The notes under the pieces were generated by a model. The model did not search any database. It had not been told where the DNA came from and worked only from the letters and a program-made list of their open reading frames with translations. A stretch of DNA of 64,000 nucleotides from Riptortus pedestris. Taxonomy: Eukaryota; Arthropoda; Insecta; Hemiptera; Alydidae. This document shows, in pieces, positions 22,585 through 35,073 of the stretch. The position numbers were made by a program, and so were the translations under genes. The DNA is taken from contig JADPXZ010000008.1 in the NCBI GenBank assembly GCA_019009955.1, positions 124,001 through 188,000 on the forward strand, in the 5' to 3' direction. Positions within the stretch are counted from its first letter, which is position 1. Each line of letters begins with the position of its first letter.

Positions 22585-23145
22585 TAGTTTGACAAGATTG
22601 ATTCTATAACATTTTCCGATCTGGTTCATAATGACGGAAATATTACCCCATCCCCCTCTTAACCTTTATGAACTTCACTGTTGAAAGAAAAAGTTAAATA
22701 TCGAGTATGGAAAAGGCCAAATTAGCATTTTTCAGTCAAGTAATATCTTAATAGATGACATAATCTCTCAACGTATTTGCATATCTCAAAGATTGAAAAC
22801 AAGACTTGGTACTTAAGCTTAAAATAAGACGTTTTATGATATACATGCTTATAGTTAATGTGAAATGACTAAAAACCTACCATATCACCATATATTCTCT
22901 ATTTTTTTTTTTTTTTTTTGAAAATAAGGAATATATTATGGATTTTCAAATTTTCTAACCTCCCCCCCCCACTCCGAGTTCTATTTCAACTATTATTAGC
23001 TGTTATGATCTTTAGTGTTGGATGAAAAAGTAAAATACCGAGTATGGAGTAGAACAAATAAACATTTTCGGGTCAATGTTGTAAAATCGTAAATGATGAA
23101 ATCATCACACAACGTGTTTGCAAGCAAAGTAACTCATTCAGTAAA
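22585..23145 (-). mobile_element. HINE body, right part
   Basis: Continuation after the LINE: AAGATTGATTCTATAACATT, TTCCGATCTGGTTCATAATG, a poly-C tract at 22963-22971, and a second body module (AAATACCGAGTATGGAGTAG). The palindromic end is not reached. Confidence 0.55.
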
Positions 23146-23149
23146 TATA

Positions 23150-23905
23150 TAGGGGAGATTTCCATTAAGGGAAATCAGCTATTGAGGTTGTAATTATGAC
23201 GCGATTTTCGAAAGATGTCCTCCTTATATATATAATCGTTTCTTAACGCTCTAGCGGCCAAAACTTTAGTTTAATCGTTACCAAACTCGTTAATCGAACG
23301 TTTTATGTAAAGAAAAAGGTCAAGTTCGTTAACGGCTGAAATTGAACATGGGAAGAGGATTAAGAGGGGGGAATTTCGAAAATTCAATAAATCTCCTTTA
23401 TTATCCGTCGGGCCGATAAATTGTATAAAATCAATCTTATTGCCAATGTAATGTTCTATAAATGTTGTTATGTGCAATTTTTCTCTATATTAAATATTGG
23501 CCGAAAAAATTGCATTTTTTTCGTTACAGCCATCTGTGTGATCGCAATTTTTGTTAAGCAATACCAAACTGCATATTTAATAGATTCATCTAAAAAGAAT
23601 GCCCAAGTTCGTTAACGTCTGAAATCGGACCAGAGGGAGGGGGGATTTAGACAATGAGAATTTCGAAAAGTATTATTCGGATCGAAAAATTGTAGTTATT
23701 CTCTAACTTCAATATTAACCGAGATATTTGTATTTTGTAGTTTTCAGCCTTCAGTAAACCCTCACTCCTACTCTTGTATCATAATCAAGACTGTTGAACA
23801 ATGAAACACTTTATTTGAAGCCTAAATACCGAATATTGTTCTCATTGAACTTTAACATTTTAAGATAAATGCAAATACATGACGCACGTGGGAAATATGC
23901 GTTGT
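23150..23905 (+). mobile_element. HINE copy with duplicated body
   Basis: 5' half with a one-base-altered palindrome (GATTTCCATTAAGGGAAATC), very short TA tract, first body module to about 23515. A second body module starts at CTGTGTGATCGCAATTTTTG and runs to GGGAAATATGCGTTG, where the hairpin is lost and the next HINE starts in the T-run. Confidence 0.7.
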
Positions 23906-24031
23906 TTTTTTAGCAGATTTCCCCTAAGGGAAATCAGCAATTGAGGTCGTACTCATGACGGATTTTTTGAAATTTTTCTTCAAATGTCCATCGATCCTAC
24001 CTAGTAGATGACGAAAATGAGATCCATTCAA

Positions 24032-24095
<64 letters not shown>

Positions 24096-24932
24096 CTGTT
24101 ACCACTCTAGCGGCAGCTATATATAACAGCTATATTTGTTTGATCGTTACCAAACTCGATATTTAGTCGTTTTATGTAAAAAGTAAGATCAAGTTTGTTA
24201 ATGGCTGAAATCGGACCAGGGGTAGTAGACGGGTATAGAGGGGGAGAATTTTGAAAATTGGAAATATCTCCGTTACTATAAGTCGGATCGAAAAAGTGTA
24301 CAGAATAAATCATATTGCAAATTACATTTACTATAAATATTGTTATATGCATTCATTTTCTATCTTGAATATTAACCGAGATATTTCCATATTTTAGTTT
24401 TCAGCCTTCGGTAAACCCCCACTTCTACTATTGTTACATAAACAATACTAAACCATATTATAATAGACCATATTATTAATTATGTGTTATATAATAAACC
24501 ATATTATTAGAAGCCTAAATACTAAATATTGTTGTCATTGAACTTTTACTTAGTGAGATAATTGCAAATAAATTCTGTTGATCCCCCCTTCTTTTGTTTT
24601 TGGATTACTAAAATTTGTGTGATTGATATAAAACTGATTCTGATTCATTACAAATTACAGCACTAGTTTTAGTGAATTGTTTTCAATACATTTAATATGT
24701 TATATTCAGGTATATTTCATTAATTGTTTGTCTTTCCGGTCTATCTATGCAGTGCTACGAGGCTGGCTGGCCTGTTTGTTTATAATTCAGCCGCTTTCTG
24801 TTGTAGACATTATTAACTTGTATTGTAAACTTACTGAGCATTCACGGTTACCTGTATGTATATTTATCTATTGTAAACCTCCACGTGGGAAATTTGCTTA
24901 GTTTACGCAGCCACTACGTGACGGGTTTTTTT
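23906..24932 (+). mobile_element. HINE copy, both ends present
   Basis: Starts TTTTAGCAGATTTCCCC directly after the previous copy. (TA)n at 24035-24090, long body, late-body block repeated (ATTATAATAGACCATATTAT), 3' end ACGCAGCCACTACGTGACGG with a weakened hairpin. Confidence 0.8.
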
Positions 24933-25606
24933 GTAATCTAATTGGTATTATTCAGAGATCGCGTCCTTGTTATACCCAGAATAGCTTGTGTCCCCTAACG
25001 GAAATCTTCATAGAAATTATACATTGATACCTTGGCGGCCCTGTAAATCTCACGGGAGAAGGGAAAGGAGGGTAAATTTACTCTGAATAAGGATGGTATG
25101 GGCCGAAATAAAAACGCTTGCTGTGTATATTTCCAAGTGGCTGAAGGATGATATCTGCTTTACAAGGGAGGATTGTTGCAGGCCGGCTATGCCCCCTCAT
25201 CAGCTACGTGCCCGGCATCTCAGTACATTCTGCATCCATCTTTCTTTGTCGCTTCCACGCCAACATTTAACACCCCCAATAGCTGTCAGCAGTCCTTATA
25301 GTTTATTTTCTTCAGCCTCAACGTCTAATTAATTGCCCTCCGCGGGAGTCATACCCATTTTCTCTGGGGTATTAGTGTCCTTACAGGGAGGGCATACGGG
25401 ATGCTCAATACCTTTCTGCCGAATTTATAAATAGTTATTATAAGATAACTATAATTATAATATTATTATAATTTATAAATAATAATTATTATAATTTATA
25501 AATTAGTTTATAAGATTATTATGTTAGCTTATAAAATTGTTATGTTAGTTTATAGGACTATGGTAGTAATAAAATATAGTAATCAAGTATATTGGTTACC
25601 GTAATT
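24933..25606. other. Unassigned, partly GC-richer sequence
   Basis: 24950-25400 is repeat-free and more GC-rich (for example CCCTCCGCGGGAGTCATACC), without a recognised frame. 25430-25560 is made of diverged TATAAATAATTATTATAA-type units. Could hold conserved non-coding sequence; not testable here. Confidence 0.3.
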
Positions 25607-25815
25607 GGGGTCCGTTCAAACTTGTGTATATATTTGCTTGTTACCTGCTCTTGCGGTCACAATTATTATTTAATCGTTACCAAACTCGACATTTAGTCGT
25701 TTTATGTAAAAAGAAAGATCAAGTTCGTTAATGGCTGAATTCGGAGCAGGGCAGGAGGGTTTAGAGGCGGAGAATTAGAAAGTTCGAAATATCTCCGTTA
25801 CTATATGTCGAATCT
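25607..25815 (+). mobile_element. HINE body fragment
   Basis: From GGGGTCCGTTCAAACTTG to ATATGTCGAATC. Neither terminus is present. A minus-strand copy begins at its right edge. Confidence 0.65.
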
Positions 25816-26555
25816 ATAAAAAGTCCGTCACGCAGGGGCTGCGTAAACTAAGCAGATTTCTCATGTGAAGTTTTAATAGAGAAATCTGCATACTGGTAAC
25901 ACGACACCACAGTGAGTAAATACAAACGGTAATGAGAAATCTTTCAGTTAATTAAAATAAATTCCCAACTGAAACGGCTTCTGAATTGTAAGAATAATTT
26001 ATATTTTAATAACTCAAATTTTAGTAGTCCAAGAACTAAAGAAGGGGGGGGGATGAACAGAACGTATTTGCATAAATCTCACAAAGTAACGAAGGTAAGG
26101 TAAGGTATTTTCATAAAAATGCAAATATCTCGGTTAATATTCAAGATAGAGAATAAATGTATATAACAATATTTATAGTAAATTTAATTTGCAATAACAT
26201 TGAACCTATATAAGTTTTCGATCCGGTGCATAATAACGAAGATATTTTGAATTTTCGAAAATCCCCCCTCTAAACCCCCTCCCACTAGTCCGATTTCAGC
26301 CATTAACGAACTTGATCTGTCTTTTTACATAAAACGTTTAAATATCGAGTTTCGTAACGATCAAACAAAAATTGCGACCACTAGAACGTTAACACGTATA
26401 TAACACACATGTATGTTTGTGTGTATATATATATAATTTTGAACAGAACTCATTTTCGTCATCTCTTGGGTAGGATAGATGGACATTTGAAGAAATTTTC
26501 GATAATTTCGTCATGAGTATGACCTCAATAGCTGATTTTCCTTAAAGAAAATCTT
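25816..26555 (-). mobile_element. HINE copy, both ends present
   Basis: Minus strand: consensus 3' end (AAAAAGTCCGTCACGCAGGG) with an intact hairpin at its left edge. On the right, TCAATAGCTGATTTTCCTTA carries a mutated palindrome. The microsatellite is short (26396-26434). Confidence 0.8.
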
Positions 26556-26606
26556 CGAAAAGATATAGAATCAATCTTACTGCAAATTAAATTTACTATA
26601 AATATT

Positions 26607-26662
<56 letters not shown>

Positions 26663-26874
26663 TCTATTTTGAATATTAACCGAGATATTTGTATTGTTCA
26701 GTTTTCAGCCTTCAGTAAACCCCCACGTCTACTAATGTTACATATACAAAAATCCGTTATATAATAAACCAAAGTATTCAAAGCTTAAATACCGAATATT
26801 GTTTTCAAGTGTCCTATATTATATGAGATACATGCAAATATGTTCTGGTGACCTCACCCCCACCCCGTGTCACA
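26556..26874 (+). mobile_element. HINE body fragment with (TA)n displaced into it
   Basis: AGAATCAATCTTACTGCAAA, ACTATAAATATTG, then (TA)n at 26604-26660 and TCTCTATTTTGAATATTAAC, followed by the late body. The TA tract lies at a different position from that in standard copies, where TATACATTTA is expected. Confidence 0.6.
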
Positions 26875-27385
<511 letters not shown>

Positions 27386-29099
27386 TGTTGAAATTTTATA
27401 TTTAAGATTTTGTAACGTGTAGCTGTGCTCTTCTCTTTTTGATCGAAATCGAAGGGAGGTAGGGGTTTAGAATGCCAGGAAATAAAAAAATTCCAATGTC
27501 CCAGTACCTTATATTTTAAAGATAATAATAATTCAGATAAACTATTCTAATTATTTAAAATTGTCATAAAGCAATCATCAGAGAATTGCTATTATTTGCT
27601 CCTAAAATTAATTCAGATAGCATTTAGTGGCCTGCAATAATATAACAGGATAGCTATGTTCTTTATGGCCTGTTCATTCTGGTGGTATAAAGAACAGACG
27701 TCAACTGCAAATAACTTTGATCAAAGCTGGAATATGATCAAAGGTAGAATACTTCGACCAGTTTCCCTTGAAAATACTAGTAATATATGCTTCATGAAGG
27801 TATTAATATAATTAGTATGTGTAGGGGAGAAAAGGAATAGTTGTGTCTGTTAGTGACTAAAGGATTTCTATGGCACTAATTGTACTGACAAAATATAATT
27901 TCAATTTGTGTTCATGCTGCAAAATAGTAATGCACTATTACTCAAACGGTACTCAATGGCTGTTTTACAAAAGAGAAAACTAGATATAAAATATTGTCAG
28001 CTCAATTCAATCTTCGTTGAAGGAGAAATGGCCAAAATTCATGAAAAACTCGTGAACTAACTCTACTGATTTATTTTTCTCTACACGTTTCGCGTCCTCT
28101 ATGACCCTTCTGCAGGAGTAATACGCTTTTTATTAAAAGATTCGACCTTGCCACCTCGGCGCACACTGGAGCGATCCTTCGGTAATGTTGGACATTGGGG
28201 GGAAAAATAAAAGTTTTAATTTGGGATTTATATTGTATTGTTGGTACCACATAAACCCTTTTCAATTGAGCAGATTGATTTTTAGCCATATTATTGCAAT
28301 GGTTTTTACATGATGCCTGGTTATAATTGCTATGTTAAAAAAAGCCTTGGCTTATTAAATTCTTCGTGAACTCTTATTTCATTTTATAAATTATTGTTGC
28401 TTCCAGTACTCATTAAGGGTATTATAACAAATCAAAAACTGACAAAAAAAGGTTTTTAAAATTCCTCTAATTTTTTTTTTTTTTTTTACATCGAGCTGAA
28501 AATAATTTTATTTAATTGAATTCGCAAATCGCTTGTATTTGCTTGAAAAAATACCACTTGGCATGCTTTTAGGAGTATATTGTCTTATTTACAACGTCGT
28601 CAGATCTTGCCTAAACTTGCCTATTCATTAAATATTTTACTTTTAGTGTATACACTTTCGGTGTGGAAGACGTATATACATCCCGCGGACCTTTCCCAAC
28701 TACGTACGGTGTAAAACGCCTCCTCCTCTATGCAATTGAAGCCGTCCGAAGAACTAGTTAAATACGTGTTTTTCTTGTCTAAATATTTTATATGTTGATA
28801 TTATGTGTCTACAAATCACAATTCTCTACTTAGTAAGCGATACATAATCTGTATGTACACATTTAAAATTCATCCTACCGTTATATCGCATCTGGCAAAA
28901 TTGCTTAAAAAATTGCTGATGAGGTAGTTCAATAGAGTATTCGATGTGCTTTAAAATGACACCAGAATCAATATTCTAGGACCAGTAGAAACGGAGATAT
29001 TAATGAATGTCCGGCTTACCCTATCACTCGCTCCAGTGTGCGGCGGTCACGTCAGGACTAACGATAAAGGAGATGAACCATACCACTAACAAGGAGAGT
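27386..29099. other. Unassigned sequence
   Basis: Repeat-poor. 28050-28290 and 28985-29070 are GC-richer, with short frames and no recognised domain. T-tracts at 28473-28488. No RNA gene found. Confidence 0.3.
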
Positions 29100-29102
29100 G
29101 CA

Positions 29103-29439
29103 TGAGTAAATAATTCGTCTAAAGCGAGAGAATGCACTTCTCACGCGTTCGTCTAAAAAAAATGTTAAAGTTTGCTAAAACGTCTTGAGTTGTTCCCAAG
29201 ATGTCTATTTCAAGATGAGATTTCAAGGTGTCTGCGTGGCTCAGTGAAGCGTTTACTTTTTGTAACTGGAAATCTCGAGATCGAATCTCGCCGGGAGGAT
29301 AGACTATCATCTGTGCCACGAAAATACCTTGAAAGGATCTTGGGAACCACTCAAGACGTCCAGGCAAATATTAACATTTTTTTTTTATACAAACGCATGA
29401 GAAGTGCGTTCTCTCCCTTGACAGAATTAGTTATTCATT
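29103..29439. mobile_element. Inverted-repeat element with a tRNA-like core
   Basis: Arms at 29103-29203 and 29336-29439 are inverted copies of each other with scattered differences: AATGCACTTCTCACGCGTT pairs with AACGCATGAGAAGTGCGTT. The central 133 bp contains GTGGCTCAGTGAAGCG (A-box-like) and GAGATCGAATCTCGCC (B-box-like), i.e. a degenerate tRNA promoter. No amino-acid identity can be assigned because the cloverleaf is not intact. It could be a MITE that captured a tRNA/SINE head, or inverted SINEs. Confidence 0.6.
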
Positions 29440-30416
29440 AGATACTAAACACTAAAACATTTCGTCCAAATCGGTGGGGGGAAGGCCGTGCAAAGGGAAG
29501 GGCTTTGCAGCTTATAATATCGATACATTAAAATGATAAACAGTGTGAAATTCGATTAACTACAAAAATTCGAGTTTTGAAAAATCGAATTCAGAAAACG
29601 CATAGCTACATCTACAATACATCTAATCTATAAAGCTGTTTATTCAAATATTTGATAAATATGCTATGTAAAGTCCTTATGTCAGTTTTCTCTTTCATAA
29701 AATAGTTTGTTTTTAGTAATGTGGATATTTTCTTTTATCTTCTACATGGTTGCGTTTTTGTCATTATTTAAAATGTCCCCCTTGTCAAAATTAAATTTAT
29801 GTATAAATGTCAAAAAATGGTCGGCCAATGATGTTCTCATCATTATCATTATCATGATAGTCTATTTACTAAATTATCAACATTTCTGCAATTCTGCTTC
29901 AATCTTTCCTGCGACGACTCACTTATATTTATTTTTTCACACGCAGAACAATTTATTTTATAGAGACTGCATTTTGTTCCCTCGGATGTTAGTTTCTTTT
30001 TATAAGGATTGGATGATAGTTTTATGTACATTCAAATAAAAAAATACATTTTTACGACAGAAACATTTACTGATTTTATCCCCATACGTCAGACTATCGG
30101 TCCAAGGCCCTTACAGAGTTTCTTAATGTGCTTTGCTATTGCTGGACTATATTTAAAAGGGGGGGAAAAACTTCTATAGTTAGTCATTTGTCTTGTATTT
30201 TTGTGGATTTTCATATTGAATGCTACCTTGTTGGTATAAGTACTTGTTCATCAGTATTTCTTCATTTCTCTTTGCTGTTCGGTCCATCGTTCTTGGGTGA
30301 AAAAACTTTTTGATTTTCAACTGTGTGAGTTTGCGTTTTAAAAAAAATCGCAACCATTGTTGTCAAAATCTCCATTACTGCTAGTTTTGACGTGATCACT
30401 GAGGTGGTAAGGTCAA
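29440..30416. other. Unassigned AT-rich sequence
   Basis: A 110-codon hydrophobic open frame at 29707-30039 is composition-driven and has no recognised motif. Nothing else found. Confidence 0.3.
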
Positions 30417-30590
30417 ATCTTTTTAGCAGATTTCCCTTAAGAAAAAATTTATGTAAAAATAAAGATAGAGTTCGTTACAGCTGAAATCGGACCAGGGGGA
30501 GGAGGGGATAAATTTCCAAAAATTCGATATATCTCTGTTACTGTAAATCGGAACAAAAAATTGTATAAAAACAATCTACGGTGGGATTAC
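30417..30590 (+). mobile_element. HINE, internally deleted fragment
   Basis: TTTTTAGCAGATTTCCCTTA jumps straight to TTATGTAAAAATAAAGATAG, removing the conserved block and the microsatellite. The body then continues to GGAACAAAAAATTGTATAAA. Confidence 0.65.
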
Positions 30591-30724
30591 TTTTCGAAGT
30601 ACAGTTTCATAATCCTCCATTATAATTTTCAATTGCAAAATTAGTTTTCTTAGCTCCTATTGGATCGTTTATATGTTTATTAATACATCCTTGGCAGCTA
30701 TTTAATTTTCACAGTCATTCATAA

Positions 30725-30952
30725 GATTTTACAAACGGCCAATATTCAAGATACAGAAAAAATGAATATAATAGCATTTATTGGCAATTAAATTTGTTTG
30801 AAGAATGGTTATAATAAGAGAAATATTATGCATTTTCAAAATCTTCACAGATTTCAGCCATTAAAGAACTTGAGCTTTAGTTTTGCAGGAAACACTTATA
30901 GTTTGAGTTTACTAAAGATCAATCAAATGATGACCGCTAGAGCGGTAACAGA

Positions 30953-30986
<34 letters not shown>

Positions 30987-31111
30987 ATTTTGAACGGACC
31001 TCAGTTTCATCATCTACTAGGTAGGATCGATGGACATTTAAGGATATTGTTCGAAATTGCTTCATGAGTACAACCTCAATAGCAGATTTTTTGTAAGGGA
31101 AATCTGCTAAC
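30725..31111 (-). mobile_element. HINE copy with (TG)n microsatellite, 3'-truncated
   Basis: Minus strand: body from 30740, AGAGCGGTAACAGACACG, (TG)n at 30955-30983, TGAACGGACCTCAGTTTC, ending in a mutated palindrome and AAATCTGCTAA. Confidence 0.75.
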
Positions 31112-31994
31112 AAGGTATATAAAACACATTTTGATCAATGCAAACCTGTTTTTAATAGGTCATCTCAAGACAAGACTCTGAAAATAGACGTTATTGCTCA
31201 TTTAAATATAATTTATCGGTAACACGTCAAAAACAGATTTAAATATACAAATGAAGGCTCGCCTAGTTCAAATTTCAATTCAGGCCCTTGTAAAGTTCCT
31301 AGTTTTATTTACATTTAATTTAAAAAATACTTTTTTATACAAAGAGATTGATTCAATTTTTAGCGTGATGTAAAAGAAGTTTAAATTCGGTCTGGAATAG
31401 TTTTCAATATAGTGTCTAAGAAAGGTTCTTCGTAAAGACAAATTCAATTCTCTGTGCTGATCCTTAAGTAAGGCTTTGAGATGATGATTTGCTTTTGAAA
31501 GAGTTTAGTCCATAGTTTTCGCCGAGCAATTTCCCAAGCTCAATTCATTCTACCAATATCCTCGCTTCAGCACTTTTTATAGATAATATAATTTGAGAAC
31601 GAAATCATACCCGCTGAAGTTTTCCAGCCTCTTTTAAAATGATGTCGGGGAAAGTCGTTACGGAATAAATAAAATTCTAATCTTAATCCTATAAACTCTG
31701 TTTCATTTCCAGATATACTGAGGAGAGTAAGTTACTCCCCCTGGAAAATAGGAGCTATCCCAATCTCGAAATGGCAGTTAATTCACTGATTACTCCCTTC
31801 TCCCGAAATTGAGTGGTTGAGTCATTGTGAGGGTCCTCCGCCTTCTCACTCAAGTCTCCTCATAAAGACTCAAGGCAAAGAACGACTCAACGACGACCAA
31901 TATAAACATTTTTTTTATTTATGCGAAGGGCCTCCCATCAAGCCACAAACCTATAAAATCTATTTTTTATGCTAACGACAAAAGTTTAATTATA
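31112..31994. other. Unassigned sequence, partly shared with 33651-33735
   Basis: 31165-31260 resembles 33651-33735 (ATTTAAATATAA and CAGATTTAAATA blocks with ACGTCAAA between), so an old dispersed repeat is present. 31560-31900 is GC-richer with no recognised frame. Confidence 0.35.
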
Positions 31995-32262
31995 AAACGT
32001 TCGTCACGCAGGGGCTGCGTAAATTAAGCAGATTTCCACCGAGCTGGAATATATGACTCAACAATAAAATATGAATGGGAATACCGATACTCCGGATATT
32101 AAGTTCCTCAGATACTCCAAGTAAAAATCGTATCAGTGGACCTTTACCGGGACTGAAAACTAAAAAAGTGTTATATCTCGATTAATATTTGAGGCACAAA
32201 ACAAAAAACCAAGAACAAAATGTATAGTATAGAGTTAAATTTGCCATTTGATCAGCTATAAC
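31995..32262 (-). mobile_element. HINE 3' end with deleted body
   Basis: CGTTCGTCACGCAGGGGCTG hairpin end at 32000-32020, then B-type flank (GAGCTGGAATATATGACTC) and a body piece (GTTATATCTCGATTAATATT). Confidence 0.6.
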
Positions 32263-32265
32263 ATT

Positions 32266-32400
32266 TTTTTAGCAGAATCCCCTTCAGGGAAATCAGCTAA
32301 AGAGGTTGTATTCATGACGCGATTTTCGAAAAATTTCTTCAAATGTCCATTGATGTGTGCTTGTATGTATATATATATTGTATGTATATGTATATATATA
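32266..32400 (+). mobile_element. HINE 5' fragment
   Basis: TTTTTTTAGCAGAATCCCCT with mutated palindrome, GTATTCATGACGCGATTTTC, and a degenerate TATG microsatellite near 32365-32400. Confidence 0.7.
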
Positions 32401-32835
32401 CTTTCATCACAAACTCGACATATAGCATTTCATGCAAAATTAAAGGTTTGAATGTGAATATTGACGTTATTGTATGTAGAAATTGAGAATATGTGGTGAG
32501 ATAGTAACAAAAATCAAATTCTAATAAGACTTTATATTGGTGAATTTTATATCGCATATTAATAATTATGATTAAGCTTCAAACTTGAAGTGTTTCGTGA
32601 TATACCAGGTTCTTGTTAATTTGACATGAGTAGGAATGGAGGTTTACTGATGGAAGAAAACTGAAAATACAAATATCTCAGTTAACATTCTAGATAGAGA
32701 CAAAATGTATGAAAATTGATTTTGCAATATGTTTGGTAAGTTTAAAATTTTCCAATCCAACGTGTTATAACAGTGATATTTCGAATTTTCTCCATCTAAA
32801 CCCTTCAGAGATTTACGAACGTGATATTTAGTTTT
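32401..32835 (-). mobile_element. HINE body fragment, diverged
   Basis: Minus-strand body: CGACATATAGCATTTCATGC on the left, and TGAAGTGTTTCGTGATATAC, GAGTAGGAATGGAGGTTTAC and CAAATATCTCAGTTAACATT on the right. Confidence 0.5.
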
Positions 32836-32839
32836 TCTT

Positions 32840-33297
32840 ATTAGGTTATATATTTGTCTGTTACCGCTCTAGCGGTCGCAATTTTGGTTTGATCCTAACC
32901 AAACTCGATATTTAGTCGTTTTATGTAAAAAGAAAGATCAAGTTCGTTAACGGCTGAAATCGGACCAGTGGGAGGTGGGGTTTAGAGGGGAGGATTTTCG
33001 AAAATTCGAAATATCTCCGTTACTATACGTCGGATCGAAAAATTGTACAGAATCAATCTTATTGCAAATTAAATTTACTATAAATTTTATTATATACGTT
33101 TATTCTCTATCTTGAATATTAACCGATATATTTGCATTTTTATTAAATCTGGGCGGCTAACGGACGAGAGTGACTTTCCCGCCAAAAGCTAGTTCGGCCG
33201 TTTCTTTGACTGCTCGGCTCTCGTGAAATTTCTCTATTGTAAAACTTCACGTGGGAAATCTGCTTAGTTTACGCAGCCCCTGCGTGACGGACTTTTT
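32840..33297 (+). mobile_element. HINE copy, 5' end missing, 3' end perfect
   Basis: Begins at the microsatellite edge (TATATATTTGTCTGTTACCG), near-consensus body, A-type module (TAGTTCGGCCGTTTCTTTGA), then GGGAAATCTGCTTAGTTTAC and an intact hairpin, ending GACGGACTTTTT. Confidence 0.85.
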
Positions 33298-34240
33298 GAT
33301 CACCTCGTTGTTCAATTATACACTTCTCCTTTACTATTTATGCTACACTTTATTAGAGATAATCGATATTTATATTTCGTGGCGAATCTATATAAATCAG
33401 GTGGCTTGACCAGCCATACTTTTTAAGCCATTTTCCGACTGTCACAGCTTGTGGAAGATCCTATATAACAATGTAGTCGTTAGTTTAGTTAACTCTTTGT
33501 GTTATATTTTCTATATATGAGGCGTCATGAGGACGTGAAACTAGTCGAGAAATAGAAGTGGTTTAATAATCATTTGAGCTTCTCATTTTTGTTGACCTTC
33601 CGCAATAGTTTATTTACGATTACAGAGAACCAGCTGCTGATGGATTATCAGAAAACAAGTTTCTGAAATGAAACGTTATTACTCATTTAAATATAACTTG
33701 CGGGAACGTCAAACGCAGATTTAAATACATACGAATACTAGCTAAAGTACAATTAGTAGTTTGTAATACAAAAGATAGGTGGAGCTGAGGTATAGAATCT
33801 ATTGCAAATACTCCGATAAAATCTGGTAGGGAGAATAGGGATAATTGCTCAAGGAAAGATTAAAGCTGCACGTTCAAAGCTTTGATAATGATGATATTAA
33901 TATTCCCTTAGCAGGATGTTCAATTAAATATAACCATATATTTGATTTCCATAACATTAATATGTCGGACAAGTAAAAACACATAAAATAGAACAAATCC
34001 ATTTATTATCGATGTTTCTCGTTCGAGTATTGATTTGAACACTTCACGTGACCCCGCATAATGGACTTATGTTAAATTTGTTTCTGCAAACGCTAACGCA
34101 AGGTGGATGTTTTTCAAAATGTAGTAGATTTAAGAATATCCCATCACGCGACTTGACTTAACGCATAGAATACAATTAATGCATATAATTTGAAATCCTA
34201 TTGCACACCACAAACTTAATTTGTATGTTAAATTTTGTGA
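33298..34240. other. Unassigned sequence
   Basis: Contains the dispersed repeat copy at 33651-33735. Otherwise no recognised feature. Confidence 0.3.
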
Positions 34241-34246
34241 ACGGTG

Positions 34247-34812
34247 CAGACTTCTACTAAGACTAATTGACAACAAATCTAAACTATCACTACGCAACAA
34301 ACGACTGATTCATACGACAGTACTCAGACCAATATGGACATACGGACTTGAACTTTGGGGTTCCACTAAACCTTCAAATTCCTACAAAATCCAAACCCTC
34401 CAATCCAGAATACTCCGCAAAATTACAGGTTCCCCATTTTACGTATCCAATTTAACTCTCCATAACGACCTCAACATTCCTTTTGTCAATGCCCTCGCAA
34501 AATCCCGATATCAGAAATTCCACTCTCTCCTTCCCACACATCCTAATTCTCTAGTCGAATCACTTTCAGCTACCCATATTCCAGAAATCCCAAGACGACG
34601 ACTGAAGCGTAAGTGGCCAAGAGACCTCCTTGTGTAGTGCTCAGAATAACTCCATGTAGTACCAGCCAATGTTCCCTCCAATGTGAGTATTGTCAATGGA
34701 CAACTTCCCACCTCAAGTGAATAATCAAGCCAATTGTTATATCATTCACATCATTTGCTTGTAATATGTATATATGTTGTTGCAAATAAACGAATAAATA
34801 TTTTAAAAAAAA
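34247..34812 (+). mobile_element. Jockey-like LINE, second copy, strongly 5'-truncated
   Basis: Aligns with the 3' part of the element at 21658-22575, through its 3' UTR (TGCTTGTAATATGTATATAT) and an A tail at 34802-34816. TTGTGAA occurs on both sides (34236-34242 and 34816-34822) and may be the target duplication. Confidence 0.85.
34248..34637 (+). CDS. Jockey-like RT C-terminal fragment
   Basis: 130 codons, open to the same stop as the copy at 22378. Starts at RLLLRLIDNKSKLSLRNK and keeps LRPIWTYGLELWGSTKPSNS and SRILRKITGSPFYVSNLTLH, ending RKWPRDLLV. Differences from the first copy are mostly single substitutions (for example ITGSPF for ITDFPF, IPEIPRR for IPENPRR). It contains only the region after the palm and has no enzymatic motif. 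Confidence 0.8.
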   Translation, partial: RLLLRLIDNKSKLSLRNKRLIHTTVLRPIWTYGLELWGSTKPSNSYKIQTLQSRILRKITGSPFYVSNLTLHNDLNIPFVNALAKSRYQKFHSLLPTHPNSLVESLSATHIPEIPRRRLKRKWPRDLLV

Positions 34813-34907
34813 AATTGTGAATTTTTAGTAGGGATGAGAATATGTTGCTAACGTATGGGCTGCCTTCCGTCAAAAGGTCTTGTAAGTCGTAGGGGACCTG
34901 GTATTGT

Positions 34908-35073
34908 CATTTTCGGCATTCTGTCAGTATATGTCTTATCGTCAAGGGAATGTTAAAAGTTGAGCAAGTAGCTCTGTCAGTCTTCGTCATTAAGTATGAG
35001 CTTGTTAATTTGGTGTGGCCGATTCTAAGTCTCGAGAGAACTACTTCTCTCCTCCTAGAGTTTCTGCAACTTG
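34908..35073 (-). pseudogene. I-like non-LTR relic, post-RNase H block
   Basis: Minus-strand reading gives CRNSRRREVVLSRLRIGHTK, then LTSSYLMTKTDRATCSTFNI and PLTIRHILTECRK, ending at a TGA. The order RR-EVVL-RLRIGHT, then a cysteine, then LT-HIL-EC is the conserved C-terminal zinc-binding region of I-group ORF2 proteins. It resembles the relic at 4616-4850 but is not the same copy (about half the residues differ). The RNase H core upstream is not readable. Confidence 0.65.

Noticed and set aside
29225..29300. Functional tRNA gene
   Set aside because: Box-like sequences are present, but no complete cloverleaf can be drawn and the core lies inside inverted repeats.
29707..30039. 110-codon hydrophobic open frame
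   Set aside because: AT-rich composition readily gives such frames; no motif, no promoter or splice context.
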